From Paraprevotella clara YIT 11840 (GTDB lineage Bacteria > Bacteroidota > Bacteroidia > Bacteroidales > Bacteroidaceae): a stretch of DNA of 64,000 nucleotides. Positions 16,905 to 26,200 of the stretch are shown here, piece by piece. Location: assembly GCF_000233955.1 (NCBI RefSeq), contig NZ_JH376605.1:1-64000 (forward strand). The letters run 5' to 3'. The notes below the pieces were generated by a model, which ran no database searches, was not told the origin of the DNA, and saw only the letters and a program-made list of their open reading frames with translations. The translations under genes and the position numbers were made by a program. Position 1 is the first letter of the stretch. The number at the start of each line of letters is the position of its first letter.

Positions 16905-18911
16905 ATGCAACAAGAAGATGATTTGAGGGGGCTTGCAAGGGTCATGGACTTTATGCGGGCTGTCAGCATTTTATTCGTGGGAATAAACGTATACTGGTTC
17001 TGTTACTCCACCCTGAAAGAGTGGGGAGTGACCTTTGAGGTGATAGACAAGATACTGTGGAACTTCCAGCGCACTACCGGGCTGTTCTCGTCTATCTTAT
17101 GGACAAAACTATTTTCGGTGGTGTTCCTCGCCCTGTCGTGTATCGGCACTAAGGGCGTGAAAGAGGAAAAGATAACATGGACGAAGATACATTGCAGCCT
17201 TGCGGCGGGTGTCGTGCTGTTCTTCCTGAACTGGTGGCTGCTGGAACTTCCCCTGCCACACACGGCAGGTACGCTATTTTATATCGCCACGCTGTCGGCG
17301 GGCTATATCTGTATGCTCATGGCGGGTACGTGGATGTCCCGCCTGTTGAAGAACAATTTAATGGATGATGTCTTTAATACCGAAAATGAAAGTTTCATGC
17401 AGGAAACAAGGCTTATCGAGAACGAGTATTCGGTAAATTTGCCGACCCGGTTCTACTATAAAAAGAAATGGAATAATGGCTGGATAAACGTTGTAAATCC
17501 GTTCCGTGCCAGCCTTGTGTTGGGAACACCGGGCAGCGGCAAGTCGTATGCCGTAGTAAATAGCTACATAAAACAGCAAATCGAGAAAGGTTTTGCACTC
17601 TATTGTTATGACTACAAGTTTCCCGATTTGTCTGAAATCGCTTACAATCATCTACTTAACCATTTGGGTGGGTACAAGGTAAAGCCCAAATTCTACATTA
17701 TCAATTTTGACGACCCCCGCAAGAGCCACCGATGCAACCCGATAAACGCCAGCTTCATGTCGGACATTGCGGATGCTTACGAAGCCAGCTACACGATAAT
17801 GCTCAACCTCAATCGCAGTTGGATAAGCAAGCAGGGCGACTTCTTTGTGGAAAGTCCGATTATCCTGCTTGCAGCCATTATTTGGTATTTGCGTATCTAT
17901 CAGGGTGGCAGGTATTGCACGTTCCCCCATGCCATTGAACTGCTGAACAAGAAATACGCTGATGTGTTCACGATTTTGCGCAGCTATCCCGAACTGGAGA
18001 ATTATCTTTCCCCATTCGTAGATGCTTGGGAATCAGAAGCTAACGAACAGTTGCAGGGGCAGATAGCGAGTGCCAAAATCCCGCTTTCCCGCATGATAAG
18101 CCCGGCACTGTATTGGGTAATGACGGGTGATGATTTTTCACTGGATATAAACAACCCGCAAGAGCCTAAAATACTTGTTGTCGGCAACAATCCCGACCGT
18201 CAGAACATCTATTCGGCGGCACTGGGATTGTATAACAGTAGAATAGTGAAGCTGATAAACAAGAAAGGTCAGCTTAAAAGTTCGGTGGTAATAGACGAGT
18301 TACCAACGATTTATTTTCGTGGGCTTGACAATTTGATTGCCACTGCCCGAAGCAACAAGGTTGCGGTTCTGTTAGGTTTTCAGGATTACAGCCAGCTTAC
18401 CCGTGACTACGGGGACAAGGAGAGCCGGGTGATACAAAATACCGTGGGTAACGTGTTCAGCGGTCAGGTAGTGGGCGAAACGGCGAAAATCCTTTCTGAA
18501 CGCTTCGGAAAGGTGTTGCAGAAGCGGCAGAGCATGACGATAAACCAGCGGGAGAAGTCCACCTCGATAAGCACCCAAATGGACAGCCTGATACCTGCCA
18601 GCAAAATATCCAACCTCACACAAGGTATGTTCGTGGGTGCGGTGGCAGATAATTTCGATGAACGGATAGAGCAGAAGATTTTCCACTGTGAAATCGTGGT
18701 GGATAATGAAAAGGTGAAGCGGGAAACCGCCCGCTACGTGAAACTTCCGCAAATAATCGACTTCACCGACAAGGACGGAAACGACCGGATGCAGGAAGAG
18801 ATACAAGCCAACTACGACCGCATCCGTCAGGAAGTCCGGCAGATAGTCGAGGACGAGATAACCCGTATCAAGAACGACCCGGAGCTACGTTATCTGATTA
18901 AAGGTGAATAA
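16905..18911 (+). CDS. mobC: Type IV coupling protein MobC (YWFCY domain)
   Basis: A 668-residue coupling ATPase that links the relaxosome to the mating channel. An N-terminal YWFCY domain (INVYWFCYSTL, about residues 27-37) and several membrane segments (to about residue 150) anchor it. The ATPase part has Walker A (LGTPGSGKSYAV, about 206-217) and a Walker B-like SSVVIDELPTIYF near 460. Its family is VirD4/TraG-type T4CP of Bacteroidales ICEs. It is the last gene of the mob operon; the next gene starts 78 bases later with its own promoter. Confidence 0.94.
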   Translation: MQQEDDLRGLARVMDFMRAVSILFVGINVYWFCYSTLKEWGVTFEVIDKILWNFQRTTGLFSSILWTKLFSVVFLALSCIGTKGVKEEKITWTKIHCSLAAGVVLFFLNWWLLELPLPHTAGTLFYIATLSAGYICMLMAGTWMSRLLKNNLMDDVFNTENESFMQETRLIENEYSVNLPTRFYYKKKWNNGWINVVNPFRASLVLGTPGSGKSYAVVNSYIKQQIEKGFALYCYDYKFPDLSEIAYNHLLNHLGGYKVKPKFYIINFDDPRKSHRCNPINASFMSDIADAYEASYTIMLNLNRSWISKQGDFFVESPIILLAAIIWYLRIYQGGRYCTFPHAIELLNKKYADVFTILRSYPELENYLSPFVDAWESEANEQLQGQIASAKIPLSRMISPALYWVMTGDDFSLDINNPQEPKILVVGNNPDRQNIYSAALGLYNSRIVKLINKKGQLKSSVVIDELPTIYFRGLDNLIATARSNKVAVLLGFQDYSQLTRDYGDKESRVIQNTVGNVFSGQVVGETAKILSERFGKVLQKRQSMTINQREKSTSISTQMDSLIPASKISNLTQGMFVGAVADNFDERIEQKIFHCEIVVDNEKVKRETARYVKLPQIIDFTDKDGNDRMQEEIQANYDRIRQEVRQIVEDEITRIKNDPELRYLIKGE

Positions 18912-18957
18912 GTAACTAAAATTATATCATAATGAATTAAAATAGATGAACAATTCC

Positions 18958-18965
18958 TATCTTTG
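18958..18965 (+). promoter_or_regulatory. Promoter -7 box upstream of the defence locus
   Basis: TATCTTTG matches the Bacteroidetes -7 consensus TAnnTTTG exactly, 24 bases before the ATG of the HTH gene at 18990. The surrounding sequence is AT-rich. It would drive the HTH gene and gajA/gajB separately from the mob operon. Confidence 0.65.
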
Positions 18966-18989
18966 CAAATAATATCAATAATTTGACCT

Positions 18990-19190
18990 ATGAGAATGAT
19001 AAATAGAATTAAAATAGTGCTTGTTGAGCAAAATAGAACAGGGAAATGGCTTGCTGAACAATTGAATAAAAATGAGGCTACGGTTTCTCGGTGGTGTACG
19101 AATGAATCACAGCCATCTCTTGATACTTTAATAAAAATATCAGAGGTGTTAAATGTTGATGTAAGAGATTTCTGGTGCCAACAAAAATAA
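18990..19190 (+). CDS. Small HTH (XRE/Cro-type) regulator
   Basis: A 66-residue protein made of one XRE helix-turn-helix domain (MRMINRIKIVLVEQNRTGKWLAEQLNKNEATVSRWCTNESQPSLDTLIKISEVLNVDVRDFW, of which the central AEQLNKNEATVSRW is the HTH). It starts the AT-rich segment that carries gajA and gajB and ends 9 bases before gajA. Small XRE repressors often precede defence genes and control them; that role here is inferred. Confidence 0.85.
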   Translation: MRMINRIKIVLVEQNRTGKWLAEQLNKNEATVSRWCTNESQPSLDTLIKISEVLNVDVRDFWCQQK

Positions 19191-19899
19191 TTTAACAGTA
19201 TGAAAATATTTAAGATTCAGGTTGAGAACTTTAGACTACTGAAAAAATTTTCTCTTGATTTAGAAGATGAACTTTCATTAGTAATAGGTAAAAATAATAC
19301 TGGTAAAACCTCAATATTGTCTGTCTTAGACAAATTCTTAAATCAATCAGAAAAGACTAAATTCCATTTTGATGACTTTAATATTGATTTTAAGAAAGAA
19401 CTCAATGATATGATAATGAATGAAAAAACTATTATTGAGGACGCATATGTAGAGAAGGGTATTAAACTGAAGCTATTTATTCAGTATACAGAAAATTGTA
19501 ATTTAGAAAATGTTAGCCGGATTATGATGGATTTGGACCCGGATAACAATTTTATTGTTTTAGGATTTGAATATGTATTGTCATTTGATAAATATATTCA
19601 AATTTGGAAAGATTGGCGTGAATTTATTACTCATGAACTCAAAAAACAAGTTGAAAATCAACTTTATAAACCAAAAAGTATATATGATTTTCTGTGCCAA
19701 AAACATTCTGATTATTTTAGATTGTATCGGAAAACCATTGAAATTAATAAAAAAACATTAATGGTTAATGAAGCTAATTTTATTGATTTAGACAAGGAAA
19801 TGATTAGCATAAAGGATATTGTTAGTTTTAAATATATTAGTGCCCGAAGGGAGGTTGCAAATAAGGAGGTAGATAAGACCTTGTCAATGCAAACTTCAA

Positions 19900-19907
19900 A
19901 AATATAT
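19900..19907. repeat. Left target-site direct repeat of the prophage
   Basis: AAATATAT here matches 60910-60917. The real gajA sequence continues from this repeat to GAGAAAAC at 60918. It is the longest match possible (8 bp). A Mu-type 5-bp duplication could lie inside it, so the exact phage end is uncertain by up to 3 bases. Confidence 0.75.
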
Positions 19908-19958
19908 AATCCGCAAATCGAAATGTTCGCGCGTTTCAAAATGAAAAGTTCATTTCAC

Positions 19959-19971
19959 AAAACGAAGCGTA
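19959..19971 (+). promoter_or_regulatory. Putative transposase-binding site at the late end
   Basis: AAAACGAAGCGTA, 51 bases inside the late end. The same 13 bases occur at 59948-59960, and close variants lie inverted at the other end (60797-60809, 60888-60900). A repeated motif near both ends in opposite orientation is what MuA-type end recognition would need. Confidence 0.6.
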
Positions 19972-20037
19972 TAATTTAAAGCACTCTTTATTCCATTTGA
20001 ACTGGTCAATTCTAAGCTAAAAATAACAGAAAAATAA

Positions 20038-20069
20038 CTTGCAAATATCAACAAAAATCACTATCTTTA
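20038..20069 (+). promoter_or_regulatory. Promoter-like sequence reading into the phage from its late end
   Basis: TTGC at 20038 and TATCTTTA at 20062, 24 bases apart start to start, resemble the Bacteroidetes -33/-7 pair (last base of the -7 box differs). It points toward the 3' end of the tail-protein gene and would give an RNA antisense to the variable repeat. No convincing plus-strand gene follows. Confidence 0.4.
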
Positions 20070-20138
20070 CATAGTTAAATTGAGGTCGTTTACCCTCAAA
20101 TCAGTTCAGTTTTGTATTCCCCTACCCTATCAATATTC

Positions 20139-20164
20139 TAAAAAAATTCGGCCGGCTTCGCCGG
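20139..20164 (-). terminator. Terminator of the tail operon
   Basis: On the minus strand CCGGC-GAA-GCCGG is a perfect 5-bp hairpin followed by CCGAATTTTTTT. It lies about 90 bases after the stop codon of the 2183-residue tail protein. Confidence 0.75.
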
Positions 20165-20184
20165 TATTTGAATACCTTTTAAAT

Positions 20185-20208
20185 GGAATTCGGAAACCAT
20201 CCGAATCC
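20185..20208 (-). promoter_or_regulatory. Hairpin downstream of the DGR variable repeat
   Basis: GGATTCGGA and TCCGAATTCC form a 9-bp stem with one bulged base and a TGGT(T) loop, about 115 bases past the end of the variable repeat. DGR targets often have a hairpin/cruciform a short way after the repeat that raises retrohoming. It could instead be part of the terminator region. Confidence 0.45.
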
Positions 20209-20255
20209 CGTTCTTTCGTTTTAGTCGCTTCGCTCCACGCTTTGGCGCTTTGCGC

Positions 20256-23200
20256 TTACGCCACCTCGCGTATCGCCTTGTACGCTGCCACGCTTTGCGC
20301 CCGGACGATTTTGCCGCGGAAGGCCAGACGCGAGCCGATATTCGCATACGAATACGAAGCATCGTAATACGCACTCGCATTCGACACACCGCCATACGCG
20401 TGCGCACTGTAGCACCCGCGATAGACCACACGGACCGTAGCGGTGCTTATCCAGTACATGTCGGTATAGTAAGTAGAAGATGATCCGTTCAGATTACCCA
20501 CCGGAATCATGTCCATATACTTGCCGTGCGCCACGCCTGTAATCCACTGACCGCTGTCCTTCTTGCCCTGTACCATACGGATACTGCCGTCAGGCATCCA
20601 GATGCGCCATTTGCCCACGTTACCGCTGTCGTTCGGCAGATCCACGCCGTCCATCATGTCATACTTGTTGCCGTAGATGTCCTCATAGCCCAGGCAGCAG
20701 ATATTGTTCACCTGCACCACAGTCGCCTGTCCGTATTCGTCCCGACTCTTATACCAGGCATACTGGTGCACCAGGCCGTCAATCAGCGAATTCGTGATTT
20801 TGTTGTTAATGACATACGCTTCATCGTAGCCGATGGTGTCTGTCATCCCGTGTTCGGCCGTTCCGCCTGTTGTGCGGTTATTGTTATGCTGACCGGCACC
20901 GCATTGTTCCTGCATATCCCTGCGCCCGTACTTTGCATAGCTCAGGTTCGCGATGCGGCTGTGCATCAGCGCATCTATCTGCTGCATACCCCGCTGCTGG
21001 CTGTAGTAGTGGAAGTCCGTCCAGGTCATACTTGCCGTGGTCGAAGCTCCGGTGATGCAGGCACGCAGTTTACTGCCCACCACCGAACTGCCCACAACGG
21101 CACACAGATGCTCCTCATTGGCCACCCAATCCGGTTCCATGTCCTCTATCTTGTCGCTGTGGCTCAGTACCACGCAGTCAAACTCTGCCGTGTTCAGAAT
21201 GGAGAAATGCAGGGCTGTAGCACGTTCCGGAACGTCTGCTATCAGATACATGCCGGCTTCAAATTTCAAGCCGATGGTCGGCACCACAATACTCTTCAGG
21301 ATGTTTCCCTCCGCATCAGCAAACACACTGCCGATAAGCCCTGTTCCTGGAACGCTCGGGAAGCGGACACGTCTGTAACCCGACACGTCCACTTTGCACA
21401 CGGAATAAGCCTTGTCCGTCGTATAGGATTCCATCAGCGTGGGCTTGCCGCTCATGATCTTGCGTTCACCCAGCCAGCCGCCCTGTGTCTCCTTGATGGC
21501 ATCCAGTGTCAGTACCGTCGCCTCAGGCACCGGGGGCATTTCGTCCTCCGGATAACTGCTGTAGCAGGCGTACTTCTTGTTGTTCAAATAATCGTTGATG
21601 CCTTTGCTCCAGTAAAACGGCTCATACATCATCCAGTCTCCCTCGCTGCCGTCCAGCTTCGCCACCGTACAGTCGTTCATATCCTCCGCATCGGCATAGA
21701 AGTTCGAGCTTTCGTCATGCAGGGGGAAATAGGTCATCTCCCCGTCCGGGTTGTTCACTTCCACCTGCTGCCCGGCTATCTCCACCTTCCGGCTCGTGGG
21801 CATCTTCGTCACCTTGGCCAATACGCGGTGGCGCTTGGACAGGATGGCATTCACATGCCCGCTCATTTTGTACGTATTGCCGAATTTGTACCCCGTCTTG
21901 TTGTCCAGGTTCGAAACATTGGCATCGTCGGCCACGCTGTCGTCAAACTCGATCATCGTATAGGGCGGCTGCTTGATGGTCAGTTCCGGATAACGGGCGG
22001 CATACTTCTCCAGTTCCTCATCGGCCAGATACTTCGTCAGGGTCAGCTTGCCCCTCAGTCCCGAATGCCGGTCATCCACGGCACCCGTCTGTGTATACGT
22101 TCCGTAGTCGTAATACTTCTTCAGCAGGGTTCCGTCGTCTTCCCGGTCTATCTCCAGCACGAAGCGCTCCAGCTTGCCGCTGCCGTTCAGTCTGGCCTGG
22201 TGCAGGCGTTCCAGCATAGCGAACCCGTCGATGCCGGGGCAGTTGGTGTAGCGGTAGCCCCGCACATTATTGATCCCTTCCAGTATCAGGCCACTATCGG
22301 ACAGCTTGGTCAGATATTCCAGGAACAGTTCCTCAATCGTGTCCGGCAGGCATAACTGCACAACGGGCGCACCGGTGGCCAGTTTCACACGGGTCAGCCC
22401 CGTACCCCTCACGTCCAGTTTCTTCAGGCGGCCCTGCCAGCTCAAGTCCAAAGTGGCCACATTCCCGTTGTCCCCGTTCCGGGCCAGCCGGTTGTTCCGC
22501 ATGTTCACTTCTTCCAGAAGCAGCATACCATTGGTCGAAGCCATGAACGAGCCGTTCCGGTAACCGCTGGCTTTCTCCACGCTCATGTCGAGTTTTACCA
22601 GTGAGGTCAGCAGACCGAAGTTGAAGCCGATTGCGAACGCATCCTCGTGCCATACCAGCTCCTTGATTTTGGCTGCACCGATAATCTTCAGCGGGTCGTT
22701 CTCACCGAAGGCACGGGTCAGCTGCAGGGAATGGAGCACGTCCGCATCCACCACGCCGCTGTCGGCCTGCACGCCGTTGCTGGTGGAGAGCTGCACACGG
22801 TACGGGATGGTCAGCCGGTACTGCATCGGTTTCAGTTTATAAGCCTTGTCCAGCGATGCCGTACTCTGGTAGAACTGGGCACCCAGCGTGGATACATAGC
22901 CGTACTCCACCTGCTTCAGGTCATACCGGCGTTGGATGAAGTAGTTCCGGTGTGCTTTCAACGAACCCTTCAGACCGTAGATTTGCGGATAGGTCTGTTT
23001 GGCACCGTCAGCACCCACCGGCATTTCGTTCAGGAACGGGTAGATGTATTTGAAGATGCCGGACTTGTTATAGAGGCGTGAGCACCACTTCTTCATCTGT
23101 TCGGTATCGAAATGGTCAATGGCTTTCTGGATACTGAAGGCACTCATGAAGCTTGCGCCCCCGTTCCATCCGCTCACCATAATCTCCACAATCATGTCCC

Positions 23201-26200
23201 AGCAATTGGCCACGATGAGGTTCCACAGCCACGAGTTATGACCCTGCATCACATAAGCCCCGTCGCGCTTCGTCTGGCGGTTGTCGTCATACTTCCCGGT
23301 CAGGAACGACTTGTTGTCAGAACCGAGCTGGCAGTCGCCGTCATAATAGTCAATCGACCATTTCACACCGTCCCATGTGCGGATAAGCATGTTCTTCGCA
23401 AGCTGGTCCACGCCGAGGTTGAACTGCACGTACAGATAGTAGGCAATCAGGTGGGGAAGGTCGAAATACTTCCCGGCCTCTTTCCTGAACGTATCGCTCT
23501 GCCACTTGGCGGTAGGGAACTTGTCGCCGTCGTCCTCATAGTCCACCCCCTCGAACGAATGGGATTCCGTGCTGTAAACCATGTTCCTGCCCGCAGGCGT
23601 TTCCTTTACGCACCGGTAGACGAAACTCATCATGCGGTCGGTGGCCTTGTACATCTTGTCGTACTTGTCACCGGTACCGAGGTGGTCTTTCAGGTTCGGT
23701 TCTTCCTCCGCGTCACCGCCTCCGTCCGACCAGAAGGTATCTTTCGGATGATTAAATTCCAGTCCTCCGTCAAAGTTGTAGTCCATGAAATCCTTATGCT
23801 CCGGTTCGGTACTCGGCAACCAGTGGAACAGGCACAGCGGATTGGAGTTGTTCAGCGTCTCGAAGCAGACGGGCAGGTACTGCTTGTGTCCTTCCTCGTC
23901 GGCTTCCAGGTAGTTCAGCGTGTCGCCCTCGCCCCATTTCTCGCCGCCGATGGTCTCATCCTGCCCGAAGATGGGGTAGCTGTCGCTCTTCTCGTTGTTC
24001 ATGTTGTACTGGCCGTAATAGGTCAGGTCTTCGTCGGCACTCTTCGCTACGAACAGGTCGCACGGCAGGCCGTCGATGGCCGAACGGTAATCATCCTCCA
24101 GCCCATGGTCTTTGGCGTAACGCTGGGCAGGCGTAAGCAGCCCCATCTCTTTCAGTCCGTCATTGATAAGCTTCGCACCTCCGGTATTGGTGGTCATGGA
24201 CGAGTCCGAGAAGTCGCATTTGGAACATGCCAGCTTCGCGCCTACCGAGTTCCTGCGTAACTTGAAGAGATTTTTTTTGCCGGTAGTTACCACCGGATTC
24301 TTCTGCCTGCCGTTTCCGTCAATCTCCCCGTAGCTCAATGTAACCGTCCAGCCGCTTGCCGTCTTCTGGAAGTAGAAACGGAAGTTCTTTCTGGCATAGT
24401 TCACGGAAGAAGTACCCTGAATACGGACATATACGTTGGTAAGGATAAAGTCAAGCGTCCTGTCCTCTCCGTTATAGAAACGGACCTCCCTTACCAGTTT
24501 ATTGGCCTTCTTGTCGTTCAGCTGGGCCAGTGCATCCACCACGTTCAGCGTGTCGCTCTCGCTCGGAACCTCACTGCCCACGCTGCCCGTGCCTATCAGT
24601 ACCAGGATCGAGTTCCGGCGCTTCTTCATCAGCCCCATCAGCTTCTCCATGCTCACCGTATCTCCTTCATTCAGCACGCGGTTGTCCTCATCCAGTGAGC
24701 GCACGCCCGGTTCCCCGTCGGCATCCTCCAGGTGGTTGCGGTCCACGATGTAGTTGTTCAGCACCTCGTCCGAGGTCAGCGCCTTGTTATAGATACGCAC
24801 GCTCTTCACGTTCAAGTCGGCACCTGCCGACTTAAATTCCAACTGGCTCTGAATGTCAAAATTCACCTTGTCGAGCCACTTGGAAGCAGCCGACTCTTCA
24901 CCGTTCACATAGAAACCGATCAGCGTGCGCTGTTCGTTGGTCTGCACGTTCGGATAGAACACGTAGGTAATGCGGATATTCGTACCCGGCTGGAACTTGG
25001 TACCCACCGAGTCTTCATAGCGCAGCACCTGTCCGGCATCCATCGCCTCGGTCACCACACCGGTCAGGAACTTGGCCTCTTCCGGAGTCACAATCAGCCC
25101 GTACCGGTTGCCGTTGTCCAGCTGCCCCAGGCAGGTGATCAGCTCGGCATCCGTATCCGTCACGTTGGTCGTGCTGTATTCTATCTCCAGCGTCATGCCC
25201 ACGTCACGGATGGCAAATCCCTCGGGCTTGTCCGCCTCGTTGAAGGGGCGGTAACCGCCGTCAGCGGTCAGGGTCATACCTGCACCACCGGCCAGCAGCA
25301 GGCGGTCCTTGTGCCAGCCGCTACCGGCACCATATTCGTTCACGCTCCACAGCACGTCCCGGAACTCCATACGCTTGTCACCGCTCACCCAGCTTGCCGG
25401 GTTGTTTTCCGTGTTGCTTCGCCCGAAGGCGTCAAACGTACACACGGCATCCGGTGCCAGCGTGGCTTCAATGTCCGGGTGCGATGTGGTGTTCACCTGC
25501 ACCTCAAGCACGGCATCGCCGCATGACACACGGTAGTCCAACGGTTCCACGTTCACGTTCGTCCGTCCGTAGCTGCCGGTCTCACCGCGTTGCAGCAGGT
25601 CTTCCTTCACCACGCTGCCCCGGTCGGTCACTTTCACACGGGCCGTATACGCATCGCGGTCATAGCCGGCATACGTGAAGTTCCATGCCGTGAACTGCTC
25701 TGCCTCCAGCACCGGGTGTTTCCAGTCACGCTGGAACCCCGCTGCCCGGTGGCTGAACATCAGGCCGGCATACGCTGTCACACCTCCGCCTGCCTTCAGC
25801 AGCGTAATGTAATGCACCCGGCTCACCACACCGGAGTTCTCATGCTGCGCGTAGGCTTCCACCACGTTCGTACCCTCCTGCATCTGTGTCAGGGGGATGG
25901 TCACGTTCTTCTGCTGCACACCGCTGCCGGCCGAAAGACCGAGGGTAAAGGCCTGTCCGCCGTTCACGCGGTAGTAGATGTTCTTCTCACCGCTCGTGCC
26001 CTTGGCAGTAAAGGGGATGTTCACGTCATTTTTATATCCCCCGTCGGCCAGCCCGTTGCCCGCCGAGTAGGTGGTCTCCAGCTCCATGGCCACCATGGTC
26101 ACCTTGGCCGTGGCCGTCTTCATCAGCGTGCCGTCCTGGTAAGTTGCCTGCGCTTCCACCTGTACGGTATAGGCAGTGGCATCCTTCAGGTAGGGCGAAG

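Larger units (their letters stand above)
19200..19979 (+). pseudogene. gajA: 5' part of gajA-like gene, cut by the prophage
   Basis: N-terminal 236 codons (to 19907) of an OLD-family ATP-dependent endonuclease. Residues 1-45 are an ABC ATPase start (KIFKIQVENFRLLKKFSLDL, then Walker A GKNNTGKTS at 30-38). At codon 236 the frame passes into phage DNA and stops at 19979 after 23 foreign residues. The rest of the gene begins at 60918; joining both halves over the shared AAATATAT restores one frame of 697 codons with the ATPase first and TOPRIM last. Low GC and codon use unlike the mob genes suggest separate acquisition as ICE cargo. The broken protein lacks the nuclease domain, so Gabija function should be lost while the phage is present. 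Confidence 0.9.

Noticed and set aside
20080-20367. 95-codon plus-strand frame downstream of the promoter-like site
   Set aside because: It starts with a non-ATG codon, crosses the terminator and is antisense to the tail gene; an antisense RNA is possible, a protein is not supported.
20526-22355. 609-codon plus-strand open frame
   Set aside because: It lies fully antisense to the 2183-residue tail gene, is rich in His/Arg/Val as reverse complements of GC-rich genes are, and has no recognisable family.
23112-24260. 382-codon plus-strand open frame
   Set aside because: It is antisense to the tail gene, has no motif and begins inside the tail protein.
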